From contig NC_133158.1 in assembly GCF_040802235.1 (NCBI RefSeq), positions 37,514,001 through 37,578,000 of the forward strand: 64,000 nucleotides of DNA, read 5' to 3'. Every line of letters starts with the position of its first letter. Position 1 is the first letter of the stretch. A model generated the notes under the pieces. That model had not been told where the DNA came from. It worked only from the letters and a program-made list of their open reading frames with translations, and made no database searches. The DNA is from Manis javanica. Taxonomy: Eukaryota; Chordata; Mammalia; Pholidota; Manidae. The position numbers and the translations under genes were made by a program. Positions 35,431 to 48,424 of this stretch are shown here, one piece after another.

Positions 35431-38400
35431 TACACTCATGTGGGGTAGAAACACAGCATAAGTGAAAAAATAATGAGAATTTTTAAGTTAAAAAACGGTA
35501 AGTTGATTTAAAGAGAAATACTGAGTTGTAATGGCAGTAAGGGGACAAGGAAACACTGAGAGGTAGTAACTCAGCTCTGGGAGATCCCAAGATCCCTATG
35601 AAACTGTGACCAGTACAATAAAAACGTAAATATGAAAAAAAAATTAGAGGTCCCCAATTTATTGACTGCACCCATTAGCAGTATAGAAAATCAAACCATG
35701 AGACAGAGAACTTTTATAACGTTGGAGAGAAAGGCATTATTTCAACTGACAGAGGAAGTATTTCTGTCATTAACGTATACCACATTAAACTCAATGCAGA
35801 CAGATTTGACGCCTCAAAAAACTGGAAGATTTTATTTAAAAAAATACAAATGAGCAAAGCCAGCTGAAGAATAGGTAGAAAGATGGAATATACCAGGAAC
35901 CATGAAAGATAAATTCATATAAAAGGAAAAATGACCTATGACTGCTCTGAAGTTTGATGGGGTTTTATTTTTATTTTTCAAACTTAGAGACAACGGGTAA
36001 ATTCTCAGCTGTATAAATGTCTGGTGAAACTGCTCACTGAGGGTGTCTATGGGAATTCTTTCCTTGTTTAGTCTGGATTTATCATCTTTTGTGGTCCAGA
36101 CTATTGATTTCCTTTCTGTCCCAGGCACAGCTGCTGGGCTGGTGTATCCCGCGTGGGGCCGGGCCCTTCACCGGAGGGGAGATGGGCGGAGCCCCACACC
36201 AGCTCGGAGTGCAAACATTCGAAACAGAATCCTCATGTACAGATTTCTTTCTTTTTTTAAATAAATTTATTTTTTTAAAAAATGTGTAAATACACAAGGA
36301 ATGCACTATCCTTATGAGACAGTAAGAGGAAAAACCTACATTATGGAAGTTCCTGAATCTTGAGATCTGTGGTACAACAGTGGGCCCATAACCAGCAACA
36401 CATTAGCGTACACTTAAAAATTTGTTGCAAGGGGAGATCTCATTATGTGTTCTCACGTCAATAATAATAATAACGATAATAAAGAATATTTAAGTTCATG
36501 AGAGCATTCAAATAATTTTTAAAAACTTATTGAATTCATATATGCAAGGACATAACTCCATTTTCAGAAAATGTTTTTACTCCCGGATGATAAGAGATAA
36601 TGTGCCTAGAAATTAAAATGAAGCTTGATTTTCTTTTTAATGAAAAAGATTTAAAAAAGCATCTGAGGAGCTTTCCTTCTCATGGGAGGTGGTGTATTAA
36701 TAGGCAGGGAGGATGTTCTGTTAACAGGCTCCGTTGCACCTGCGTGGCTTCCCGTGGTAAAGAAGGAAGGGTCTGCAGGGACAGAAGGTCCTTTGTGCAA
36801 AAGTTGTTTCTTTGTTTAATAATTGTGCTTTATCTCATTTGTCTTGCTTTCCCTGTTGATACATATATATATATATAAAGAGTTATGGGAAATATTGTTT
36901 ATTGTGATCTCAACAAAAGTAAAAAAATTTTTGAAGAGATGCTAGCTTGGTCCTTTTTTTATGCCTCAAAAGAAAACAAAAGGGTAAAGAACATCAAAAT
37001 TCTGCCCTCCTGGCCCCAAAGACATCCCTCCTCAGCCCCTGCTTAGGGCTCATGACAAGTTGGTTTCGAGTCTGGAAAAGCCCTCAGCTGTCTTGCACTC
37101 ACCCTAGTGTGCCGCACGGGCTGTCTTTCAGTAACCTCGCCTTTCAGAGAGCAGCTGGGGTTGGTGCAGGAAGTATCTGCACGGTATCAAACGGGGTGTG
37201 AAAGCATGGCTTTCCCTGACTTCTCAGTCTTGGCTGAGGCCCCAAGCCTAAGGCCACAGTGCTCTGAAGCCATCCTTAGGGAGGGTGCTAGGTTGTCTGT
37301 GGCAAACACACATCATCCCTTCTCGGGGTTCACGCTGCTTTACCCCACTTATCTGGAATGGTGATGCGACCAGCTCCAGAAACTTTTCCTAGCACCCCTT
37401 TGCAATGTGGCAGTCATGCAATACAATAAGGGGGAGAGAAAGGAGGTGATTCTGCTAGCCTGTCCCTTTCTCCTTTTCCTGCTGGAAATTAAGATAGGAA
37501 AGCTAGGGTTCTGGTGACTGTCCTGAGGACATGAGAGTGTGGCTCAGACCTTAAGAGAGGCAGAGGGGGAGCCCCGTGGAGGCACCAGGCCAGCCCCAGA
37601 AGGGAATGACTGTCCTCAGGCTTCTTTTAGGTGAGAGCAACATAGCTCTCTAATTTGTCCAGGTCGCTGTTCGGGGTAGAAATGCAGATGGAGAACAGTT
37701 CCTAGGAAATACAGCCTCCTCACTGGCCTTACAAAGGCCACAGAAGGGAGAGTTTGGAAGTGGGCTTGGGGTGATGGACTGGCAAGCAGAGGGGTGCAGG
37801 CTGCTTTCTCTCCTCTTGCCAGGTAGGGCGTCTGGCTCCTCAGCTACGCAGGACTGGGCACTTCCCACCATGATGTGCGTCCTGCAGGCCATGAGGGCCC
37901 CATGGGAGAAGCCAACCTGGGTCGCCTTGAAGAGATTCTGCGGGAGAGGGCCCCTTGCAGCGGGTGGTGGCCTGGCAGTTTGAGTGGGGAGTTTGGCCAG
38001 GAGCGAGGAGATGGACAGGAGGGTAGACTAGGTATGGAGAGAGGCCAGCATGAGGGCAGGTGACACACCGAGCGCCCTGGCCCCTCCGCCCTGCCGTCCT
38101 CCTCACCCACAGGGGCCTCTGGGGCCGAGGGACTAGTATGCAGTGAGCAGGAGAGAGAGAGAAGGGAGGAACCACCCTTCCTTCCCCCTGAAAAGCCTAA
38201 TTGAAATAAAAGCACAAGTTGTAAATTAGATAAGAGTCTGGAGTTGTGATACCAGATGGACCGGCCATTTTCGTCTTTGTGGGAGTCCAGGAAGGCAACG
38301 AACACTACTGGAGCTTCACCGAGGAGAAGGAAGGGGCGGTGGGGCGAGAGCACGAGGAGGCTCCCCTCCTGTCCCTCTCGGCCAAGCCTGCTCCCTGGCG

Positions 38401-39367
38401 TGATCTGAAATGTAACGGGGGCAGTGGGGAGCGCGGTCCTCTGGCTGGCCTCTGCCTCCTGGTGTCTGGCGAGGTCTGTCTCACTGCAAGCAGGGGAATG
38501 GAGTGCCCTGCTGTCAGAGAGCGAAGGCGTTCCCAGCCGTGGCAGACCACCAGCTAAGAAGTAAAGACTAGAACAAAAGTCCCCCGTACCCTGCCTCTCA
38601 GGCGATAGCGTCTCTGTGTGTGGGTCTTGCCGACCTGATTACAGGATAGTGATGACACTTCCGTTGGCTCGGAGAAGCACTCCCATATCGAAAGCCTGTG
38701 AAAGACACATCCACGCAGGATTTAATAACCGCCAAGCTGGGTCCATCACCGTCACGCATCACCTTCTTGTGTAAGGGGCCGGTGGCTCAGAGGAGGAAAA
38801 GGTGATTTGCAGGAAAATCTTAGATGTGGAGGGGAAGGCGCTGTTTGTCCCTCCACTCCCCGTAGCTGAGAAGGGTATGTCCGTCCTTCAGGCCTGGGGT
38901 GAGAGGGTTCCCAGAAAGTCACTATAAAAACTGGGGATGGTGAACAAGAAGGGAAACCACGGTCTCCTTCCATGGTTAGATGCTTGCCTGGCAGTGGGAA
39001 CTTCACTGCTCTTGGACTGATGCATCAGGTGGTTTGGGGGCACCTGACTCTCATCAGGATGCTGGCTGGCGCTGCTCCCAGTCACGGGCGGCGCAGGGAA
39101 AGCAGCCTGTAGGCGCAGCTTGTCAGAACAAGGGTGTCTGACATCTCCCTGGTCAGTGGGCAACGGGAAGTAGGTCTGGTCATAAGCCTCTTCAGAAGGT
39201 CTCCACCCAGAAGCCGGCCTGCAAGGCAGATGAGTCCTCCGCCGAAGGAACCATGGGTGAATCCCTGGATGCTGAGGAGCTCAGAGCAGAGGTGAGGCGA
39301 GGGGGATGTGCCCAGAGAAGGGAGGATGTGACAGGATGGTCCCTGCCTCTGGCAACCCTGTGAGGTG
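35431..39367. other. Long mostly unique stretch, no gene seen
   Basis: About 3.9 kb without a confident repeat. AT-rich at 35460-36660, with an (AAT)n run at 36462-36482 and a (TA)n run at 36861-36878. GC-rich from 37500 to 39300, where many overlapping frames occur but none is recognisable. A start codon in good context followed by a splice-donor-like site at 39253-39293 is noted under findings and not called as a gene. Confidence 0.5.
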
Positions 39368-39435
39368 CTCCCTTCCCACCCGTCCTCCCCAGTCCCTTTC
39401 CCTTTGGTAACTGTTAGACCATTCTTGGGTTCTGT
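39368..39435 (-). repeat. Internal fragment of young L1 3' UTR
   Basis: The 68 bases are identical to 40602-40669, which lies in the minus-strand L1 at 40367-42244. A trace of L1 homology continues to about 39450 with a small deletion. There is no tail, no 3' terminus and no ORF2 sequence attached. Confidence 0.85.
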
Positions 39436-39450
39436 GCTTTATTCCTTCAG

Positions 39451-40351
39451 AGTCCAACCAAAAGAGAGTCACCTGCAGCGAATGAAAAGGGTTTTGCCCC
39501 TTTCCTCTTATCGTAGAAGATCCAGAAAAACAGAGGGGGTGATGGAACAAGGAGAGTGAATGCAGGCAGCTCTCCCTGTGCCCACTGCAGGTCCTCAGGC
39601 TGAGCGTCTTCCCCAAGGGGGTGGGGAGGAGACCATTTTAAATTGAACATCAGGTCAAAGTTTTGACTTAGACTGGTTGGATTTTTCATACTTGAAAATG
39701 GGACTTGTCTCATTCCTGAAAGCGATCAGATGCAGCCAACGGCTGAGGGAGGGAGACGGGAGGATCCCATGTGAAGGCAGCGATGGGAGGATAATGAGGC
39801 TGCTCCCTGACTGCAGCTGGTGGAGTGGTGGGTCCACAGTACACTGGGTGAGCTCATCAGCAACTCACACTATCAGCTCATGCTCTATATGCTGTTTGAC
39901 TTAACAATATATTGTGGACATTTTTCTTTCTACAACTTCATTGTCAATGCCTAATTGCATTATTTATTTAATTCCCTAGGAGAAATTGGTTATTTGGAAG
40001 GATTCTTTTATCCAGGCTTAGAAACTCAATCTCAAATTAGCAGCCATCACCCTAAAGTCTAATAGAAATTAGCAATAATATGTGGATATTGGTTTCTATT
40101 ATTTTTATTTAACATTTTTCTACAGTTTCCAACTACTTCAATTACTTATGAATCATAAATAAGAGATTTGATTCTTATACATGAAGAAACCAGTTAGCTT
40201 GTCCCATCAAAAGAGTTCATAATAGGGAGACAGAAAACATTGAAATGTTTAAGAGTAACATTTACCAAAAAATCTGAGCAACGTCTTAAAAAGATTTACT
40301 TTGTTGGGGAAAAAAAATCCATGTAGAACTTTATTTCTGGGAAAAAAACAC
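39451..40351. other. Non-coding stretch
   Basis: AT-rich toward the right end. No gene or repeat recognised up to the L1 target site. Confidence 0.45.
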
Positions 40352-40366
40352 CTAATATACATTTTT
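40352..40366. repeat. Target-site duplication, left copy
   Basis: The 15 bases ctaatatacattttt occur here and again at 42245-42259, on the two sides of the L1. Confidence 0.88.
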
Positions 40367-42244
40367 TAAAACTTTTATTTTGGTATCATTAATCTACAAT
40401 TACATGAAGGACATTAGGTTTACTAGGCTCCCCCTTCACCAAGTCCCCCCCACATACCCATTCACAGTCACTGTCCATCAACATAGTAAGATGCTGTAAA
40501 ATCACTACTTGTCTTCTCTGTGTTGCACAGCCCTCCCCGTGCCCCCCTGACCCTAAACATGTTAATCGTAATGCCCCCTTTCTTTTTTCCCACCCTGATC
40601 CCTCCCTTCCCACCCGTCCTCCCCAGTCCCTTTCCCTTTGGTAACTGTTAGACCATTCTTGGGTTCTGTACTTCTGCTGCTGTTCTATTCCTTAAGTTTT
40701 CTTTTGTTCTTATACTCCACATATGAGTGAAATCATTTGGTACTTGTCTTTCTCCGCCTGGCTTATTTCACTAAGCATAATACCCTCTAGCTCCATTCAT
40801 GTTGTTGCAAATGGTAGGATTTGTTTTTTTCTTATAGCTGAGTAATATTCCACTGTGTATATGTACCACATTTTCTTTATCATTTCATCTACTGATGGAC
40901 ATTTAGGTTGCTTCCAGTTCTTGGCTATTGTAAATAGTGCAGCGATAAACATAGGGCTGTATCTGCATTTTCAAACTGGAGTGCTGCATTCTTAGGGTAA
41001 ATTCCTAGAAGTGGAATTCCTGGGTCAAATGGTATTTCTATTTTGAGTATTTTGAGGAACCTCCATACTGCTTTCCACAATGGTTGAACTAATGTACATT
41101 CCCACCAGCAGTGTAGGAGGGTTCCCCTTTCTCCACAACCTCGCCAACATTTGTTGTTGTCTGTCTTTTGGATGGTGGCCATCCTTACTGGTGTGAGATG
41201 ATATCTAATTGTGGTTTTAATTTGCATTTCTCTGATGACAAGCGATGTGGAGCATCTTTTCATGTGTCTGTTGGCCATCTGAATTTCTTCTTTGGAGAAG
41301 TGTCTGTTCAGATCCTGTGCCCATTTTTTAATTGGATTATTTGCTTTTTGTTTGTTGAGGTGTGTGAGCTCTTTATATATTTTAGATGTCAACCCTTTAT
41401 CGGATCTGTCATTTATGAATATATTCTCCTATACTGTAGGATACCTTTTTGTTCTATTGATGGTGTCCTTTGCTGTACAGAAGCTTTTCAGCTTGATATA
41501 GTCCCATTTGTTCATTTTTGCTTTTGTTTCCCTTGCCCAGGGAGATATGTTCAAGAAGAGGTCACTCATGTTTATGTCTAAGAGATTTTTGCCTATGTTT
41601 TTTCCTAAGAGTTTTATAGTTTCATGACTTACATTCAAGTCTTTGATCCATTTCAAATTTCCTTTTGTGTATGGGGTTAGACAGTGATCCAGTTTCATTC
41701 TCTTACATGTAGCTGTCCAGTTTTGCCAGCACCATCTGTTTTAGAGACTGTCATTTCCCCATTGTATGTTCATAGCCCCTTTATTGAATATTAGTTGACC
41801 ATATATGTTTGGGTTAATGTTTGGAGTCTCTATTCTGTTCCATTGGTCTGTGTCTCTGTTCTTGTGCCAGTACCAAATTGTCTTGATTGCTGTGGCTTTG
41901 TAGTAGAGCTTGAAGTTGGGGAGTGAGATCCCCCCCCGACTTTATTCTTCCTTCCCAGGATTGCTTTAGCTATTCAGGGTCTTTGGTGTTTCCATATGAA
42001 TTTTTGAACTATTTGTTCCAGTTCGTTGAAGAATGCTGTTGGTAATTTGATAGAGATTGCATTGAATCTGTATATTGCTTTGGGCAGGATGGCCATTTTA
42101 ACAATATTAATTCTTCCTAGTCAGGAGCATGGGATGAGTTTCCATTTGTTAGTGACCTCTTTAATTTCTCTTAAGAGTGTCTTATAGTTTTCAGGGTATA
42201 GGTCTTTCACTTCCTTGGTTAGGTTTATTCCTAGATATTTTATT
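40367..42244 (-). mobile_element. 5'-truncated L1 insertion, about 1.88 kb
   Basis: The complement is the 3' third of an L1: 3' UTR at left (40367-40900), then ORF2 sequence to 42244. Translation of the minus strand at 40925-41392 shows the C-terminal cysteine-rich segment [18 protein letters not shown], and 41429-41698 shows the upstream part with [16 protein letters not shown]. Stops and frameshifts interrupt ORF2. The left end has a short reversed A/T-rich tail (taaaacttttatttt). Direct 15 bp repeats flank the copy. The junction, read on the cleaved strand, is TTTTT/AAA, which fits the L1 endonuclease preference. The 5' truncation lies in ORF2. Confidence 0.92.
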
Positions 42245-42259
42245 CTAATATACATTTTT
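42245..42259. repeat. Target-site duplication, right copy
   Basis: Second copy of the 15 bases described at 40352. Confidence 0.88.
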
Positions 42260-43165
42260 AAATGTCATGACAACTAAGAATATGAAAAAATGCTCAGCGT
42301 CATTTGTCATCAGGGAATTGCAAATTAGAACAATGAGATACCACTACACACCTGTAAGAATGGCTAAAAGCAGGAACACTGACAATACCAAATCTGGCAA
42401 GGATATGGAACAAGAGGAAGGGTACAGCCACTTCAGAAGATAGCTTGGCTGTTTACAGCAAAACTAAGCATAGTTGTTACCCTATGATCCAGCAATCCCA
42501 CTGCTAGGTATTTACCCCAATTACCTGAAACTTCATGTCTACCCAGAAACTTGCTCATGAATGTTTACAGCAGCCTTACTCACGATTGGTCAATCTTGGA
42601 AGCAACCAAAATGTCCTTCAAGAGGTAAATGGATAAATAAACGGTGGTTCCTCCATACAATGGGATATTATTCAGCAAGGAAAAGATATCAGCTATCAAG
42701 CAATGAAAAGATATGAAGGAATGTCTTAAATACATAAGTCTGTATTACTAAGTGAAAGATATCTTAGCAATTCTAGACATTCCAAAAAGGGCAAAACTAT
42801 GGGAACAGGCAAAAGATCAGTGGTTGACAGTGGTTGTGGGGAAGAGGGGTGAATTGGTGGAGACCAGGGGAACTTTAGGGACATGAAACTATTCTCTGTG
42901 ATACTGTAATGATGGGAAGATGGCATTATACATTTGTTAAAATCCATAGAATACCCAACATAGGGTGAACCCCAATGACAGCTATGGACTTTCATTAATT
43001 ATATCATTAGTCATTCACCAACTGTAACAGCCACACTGCTGCAAGATATTAATAATGGGGGAGACTATTGGTAGGGGAAGGGAGTATTTGGGAACTCTGT
43101 AATTTTTGCTCAATTTTTCTGTAAATCTAAAACTGCTCTAAGAATAGTCTATTCATTAAAAGAAA
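42260..43165 (+). repeat. Old L1M ORF2 end and 3' UTR
   Basis: Sense L1 text: gaaaaaatgctcagcgtcat, then ccagcaatcccactgctagg, then cagcagccttactcacgatt, then gtaaatctaaaactgctcta and an A-rich end. The younger L1 (40367-42244) is inserted next to its left boundary. Confidence 0.85.
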
Positions 43166-43179
43166 AAAAGGAGAGAAAT

Positions 43180-45098
43180 GTACTCTCAAGGCACAAAAAG
43201 ACATAGAAGAACCTTAAATGTACATTGTTAAATGAAAGAAGCCAATGTAACAGAGTTAATACTGTATGATTCCAATTATATGACAATATAGAAAAGGCAA
43301 AACTATGGAGAAAGTTAAATATCAGGAGCTGGGGGTTAGTGGAATAGTGAAACATAGGAGATTTCTTATTGTGGTGAAATGATTCTGTATGATACTGTAA
43401 TGGCATATTCATGACATTATGCATTTTTAAAACATGTAGAACCTTATAGTGCAAAGAGTGACCCTAATGGATTTAAATTTTACAATTATGTAGGAGATAG
43501 AGGGATCCCAACATGGGACACAGAATTTTTCAAAACAACTTAACTGTATTACAAATGTATGAAACAACTTCACCGAGGGGTACGGAGAAAAAGGTGCTAT
43601 CCAAAGTAACTTGGGAAATGCCAGAGGTGGAAAAACTAAAGGCAAAGGAAACTTCACATAAATAATATACTCTAGTTAATGAAGTTATTCCCATAGGGGT
43701 GTAGGATAATAATTCTGATACTGCAGTATATGTGCACTGGAATTCAACAATTATGCCATGGATTGTGGATGATGGGAGCCAGATTTCTCCTATTGGAGTG
43801 GGAGGGTGCAGATATGCAAAGGGAGGAGGCCACAGTGATCCCCATGGTGATGGACTGGAGTTGGAGGCATCAGCATGTACTTGTGTTTCCCACGATGTAG
43901 ATATAGATGATAGATTAGATTGATGATATATAGATAATAGGTAGATAGACGATAGATAGTTGTGTGTACACAGGTTTTCATACACATGTGTTCCTGCCAA
44001 CTCTGTCAGCTGAAGCAGTGACACTCCATTAGTAACAAGCATACCCAGAGTTCAGATCTTGGCTTCTAATACTACTCTCCAATGGAACGAACCAGGACTC
44101 ACTGGAGGGATAGCTGATTATAGGACTGGGCAGGAAATACAGAAGATGAGCCTAGACCATGGAATGCCAAGAAGCAGAAAAGTGAAAAAAAGCAAACAAA
44201 CAAACAGAACCAAAATCCTGCAATGATAATGATAGAATATTGTGCAAGGACATAGGAGCAAACCGAGAGAGCTCCCAATGGCCAAAAGTGGAATCTTTGA
44301 AAAACAAAATAAGTAGAGTTGGATTACAACCCAAAGTCCAAAATAGATATCCATGAATCCATATCAATATGAATAAATGATTGACTAAAGACATGCATGA
44401 GGGAGAATAGATAAATCTCCCAGACAGAAGAATTCCAAACAGTTAAGGCAGATACTCAGCTCTCAAAGAAGTGGAGCACAACCTACCCCTAAAGTGTGGG
44501 CTCTGTGTGGTGACTCCTTCCAAAGAGTATAGCGTGGAAAGGGGGGATAAAAGAGTAACTGTAATGTGGAGGCCCTGACGAACATGTCCTCGGTCAGGTG
44601 ATCAAGCTCAACATGGATGGTGAAGTCGTGTTGATAGCAAGCACCCTGATAGGATATGATAAAAATGGCCCTTAACCTCTCTGGTCTTCCTCATGGGAAT
44701 ACCTGATGTCAGTCTCATTGTGAGAAAGACATTAGACAAATCTCAATTGAGGGACATTCTATAAAATCATTGATCAGTGCTCCTCAAAACTGGCATGGCT
44801 GTCGAAAACAAGGGAAGTCTGAAACGTTGTCCCAGCCAAGAGGAGCTGGGGGAGACAGGACCTGAATGTACCATGGGATCCTGGGACAAAAATGTCATAG
44901 TATAAAAAGGAAGGAAGTCAAACCAAACATGGATGTTAGTCATTAATGTATCAATATTGTTTCATTTAACAAATGCACATTAATTGTAATGATAGTAAGA
45001 TGTTACCACTGGGGGAACTGGGTGTGGGTGAGTTATCTGTACTTTGTGATTTTTCTGTAAATCTAATACTGTTCTAAAGTAAAAAGCTTATTAAAAAA
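43180..45098 (+). repeat. Old L1ME-like 3' UTR
   Basis: Begins with another sense L1 end (gttaaatgaaagaagccaat, then ctgtatgattccaattatat), then a long 3' UTR that finishes with aagatgttaccactggggga, ttttctgtaaatctaatact and ctaaagtaaaaagcttatta. Some inner parts (43500-44500) are assigned only by position between recognised blocks. Confidence 0.7.
43895..43965 (+). repeat. (GATA)n-like low-complexity tract
   Basis: Irregular gata, gatt and tagatagac units inside the L1ME-like UTR. Confidence 0.85.
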
Positions 45099-45325
45099 AT
45101 ATGTCAACTCTTCCATAGCCAATTTACTAATTTAGTGTCATTCAAAATCCCCAATAGGACTTTCTTCTCCAGAATGAAAAGATGGTCACACATGTAGATG
45201 GAAGAGGAGGAATAGCTAAGTATATTTTGGAAAAGAAAAGTGAAAGAGAAAAGAATGTTTTCCATTGATAGCAAAACACAAAAAGTCACAACCTTAAAAC
45301 AATGTGGTCTGATGCAAAACAGGTT
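45099..45325 (+). repeat. Old L1 ORF2 fragment
   Basis: Reads agccaatttactaatttagtg, then gaggaatagctaagtatatt, then gcaaaacaggttgatgtaat, matching an internal ORF2 part in sense direction. Confidence 0.65.
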
Positions 45326-45959
45326 GATGTAATCGGACGCTTGACCCAGAAACAGACTGGAGAGCATAACACCTCTATAAAGGTGGCCGTTCTGATGAAC
45401 TAAAAAAGGAAAGGATCGCTACATTGCAGATGCACCAGGCATACAACTGTACAAAAAGCATCCTGTTTGATTTTGTTTTTATAGTTTGACCTCGGGTGCA
45501 GCAGGTGAGGACTGTCACATCTCTTACATCACGGCCCGCTGTCATTGTCCATCCATGCAAGACTCTGGTGTGGGTTTGCTTTCCCTTCTTCCTTGGTTAT
45601 TTCTCCTACCTTCCTTCCTCCAGTGGCATGCAATCCAGTGCATGTGGTTATGTGTTTAGAAATGCAAATACTTTTGAAAAAGATAACATTGCTTTATGTC
45701 TGTATTGGCAACTTACATAAATGGCCCTGTCCAATAGGTCTAATTGTATTTCTCCCGCTTTCACCCAGCAGTGTGTGTCTGAAGATTGGTCTGTATTCCT
45801 GTCTATGCCTCGAGCCTAAGGCCAAGGACAGCTCCATAGTATACACATCCTGTTTATTGATCTATTTCCCTGGCAATGAGTATATAGATTGCCTCAACCT
45901 TTTGAGCCCCACAAATAATATGTAATGAACTTTATCATTTCTATCCCTTGTTCATGTGT
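45326..45959. other. Non-coding stretch, possibly reversed LINE
   Basis: Thymine-rich on the plus strand, likely the start of the L1M fragment to its right, but I could not follow it confidently. Confidence 0.4.
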
Positions 45960-46325
45960 GACTTTCACTAGGATTAATTCTTAGGTGGGTAAGGTACAGA
46001 GTCCCAGGGCCGCTCATCCTGGATTTTGCAAGTGCTACCAGCTCGTCCTTGAGAATAACCACACCAGATCACATACCAACTAGTAGTGGATAAGGGCTTC
46101 CATCATCTGCATTTGACCCATTATCTGTATTACCCAGTTTACTCATTTGGATTGATGGGCATATAGTTGCATCTCACAGATGTGATATTTTGATTTAGTA
46201 GCTGGGGATGTTGGGCATTGCTCCCTCTCATCCAGTGTCAGTGGACAGCCCCTCATTTGTTTTGCTCATTTTTTTATTGGATTTTCTGCCTTTTTCTCAC
46301 TGATTTGCAAGCACACTCCAGATTA
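45960..46325 (-). repeat. Old L1M ORF2 end fragment
   Basis: The plus strand follows a reversed L1 end: ctaggattaattcttaggtg, then tttgctcatttttttattgg, then ctcactgatttgcaagcaca. Confidence 0.6.
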
Positions 46326-47094
46326 GCCCACTGGGCTGAGTATTGTCTTTCTGCCTTACTGTGGGGATCAACAAGCTATGGTTTCTTCAAGGCAGTGTGG
46401 GAAGACTTGGGTTCTCCCCAAACTCCTCCTCCTCACCTCTCTCCATACAAGGGCTGCACCCCCTTTGACTGAGGACTGCTGCTGCCACATCTCCCCACCT
46501 ACTCACTGGGATGGACCACTCAGTCACTCTGGTGGGTTGTTACTGTTTTCAGCATCAGTTAGACAAACCCATTGACTTCCCTCTGCCTTTGGTGGCATCT
46601 CCAAGGCTATTTTGGGGAGCAGTGACCCCATGCTAATTCGGCATCTTTTCTGGAACCAGAAAACAGTGTGCCACATGCCAATTTTACAGGGAAAAAACAA
46701 TTTGGGAGAAAAACATTTAAGTAGTCTTTATATATGTGTATTGAAAGTATATTAAAGTGGGCTTTTTTTAGGGAAAACATGTAATTATTGTGTTTGCCAC
46801 ATCTAGCAGCTGAAAGCTGCTCTTCTTGTTTTCTCTGAGTCCTTGTCATTTTCCTGGTTGGTGGCAGACCAAATTACTACTTAGCAGCCCTTGCATGATG
46901 CCTGTAACATTAAACAGAACCCAGGATCACAGAAACAACTCCACTGCTTCCTCGGCTATGGGAGTGAAAGAACTCCGAATGGTTAAGGAATAACCTGAAC
47001 TCGATCTCCAATGTCTTGGTTGTCCTGTGGCTCATTATTATTATTATTATTTTATAAAAGGGGTTAATTTGTATTTATTACTATTTTTGTCATT
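46326..47094. other. Non-coding stretch
   Basis: Unique sequence with an (ATT)n run at 47034-47052 next to the following L1. Confidence 0.45.
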
Positions 47095-47563
47095 GGTATT
47101 ATTTTTTTATTAATGTATCACTGATATACACTCTTACGAAGGTTTCACATGAAAAACACTGTGGTTACTACATTCACTTATATTATCAAGTCCCCCCCAC
47201 CACCCCCCATTGCAGTCACTGTCCATCAGCATAGTAAGATGCTATAGGGTCACTACTTGTCTTCTCTGTGCTATACTACCTTCCCCGTGACCCCCCTACA
47301 TTATGTGTGCTAATCATAATGCCCCCATCCCCCCCCACCCCCCACCCCCTTTGGTAATCGTTAGTCCCTTCTTGGAGTCTGTGAGTCTGCTACTGTTTTG
47401 TTCCTTCAGTTTTGCTTCGTTGTTATATTCCACAAATGAGTGAAATCATTTGGTGTTTGTCTTTCTCTGCCTGGTTTATTTCACTGAGCATAATACCCTC
47501 TAGCTTCATCCATGTTGTTGCAAATGGAGGATTTATTTTCTTCTTATGGCTGAATAATATTCC

Positions 47564-47625
<62 letters not shown>

Positions 47626-48414
47626 CCACCTCTTCTTTATCCATTCATCTACTGATGGACACTTAGGTTGCCATTTCTTGGCTATTGTAAATAGTGCTGC
47701 GATAAACATAGGGGTGCATATGTCTTTTTGAATCTGGGATCTTGTTTTCTTTGGGTAAATTCCTAGGAGTGGACTTCTTGGGTCAAATGGTATTTATATT
47801 TTTAGTTTTTTGAGGAACCTCCATATTGCTTTCCACAATGGTTGAACTAATTTACATTCCCACCAGCAGTGTAGGAGGGTTCCCCTTTCTCCACATCCTC
47901 ACCAGCATTTGTTGTTCCTTGTCTTTTGGATGTTGGCCATCTTAACTGATGTGAGGTATCTCATTGTGGTTTTAATTTGCATTTCCCTGATGATTAGTGA
48001 TGTGGAGCATCTTTTCACGTGTCTGTTGGCCATCTGAATTTCTTCTTTGGAGAAGCATCTGTTCATATCCTCTGCCCATTTTTTAATAGGGTTATTTGCT
48101 TTTTGGTGTTAAGGCATGTGTGTTCTTTATATATTTTGGATGTTAACCCCTTCTCAGATATGTCATTTACAAATATATTCTCCCATACTGTAGGATGCCT
48201 TTTTGTTCTGCTGACGGTGTCCTTTGCTGTACTGAAGCTTTTCAGTTTGATGTAGTCCCATTTGTTCATTTTTGCTTTTGTTTCCCTTGCCCAAGGAGAT
48301 GTGTTCAGGAAAAAATTGCTCATGTTTATATTCAAGAGATTTTTGCCTGTGTTTTCTTCTAAGAGTTTTATGGTTTCATGACTTACATTCAGGTCTTTGA
48401 TCCACTTCAAGTTT
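47095..48414 (-). mobile_element. Truncated L1 (3' UTR and ORF2 end), same young family
   Basis: The complement is an L1 3' UTR (47095-47640) and ORF2 end to 48414. Minus-strand translation at 48063-48410 shows [16 protein letters not shown] and the [11 protein letters not shown] block. The UTR text matches that of the L1 at 40367-42244 and of the full-length copy. The 5' side stops abruptly at the tail of another L1 at 48415. Stops and indels are present. Confidence 0.88.
47566..47625 (+). repeat. (TG)n(TA)n microsatellite inside an L1 3' end
   Basis: About 25 uninterrupted TG units followed by four to five TA units. Other copies have only a short tgtgtatatgtacc seed at this position (see 40853-40866). 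Confidence 0.95.
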
Positions 48415-48424
48415 ACTTTTTTAT

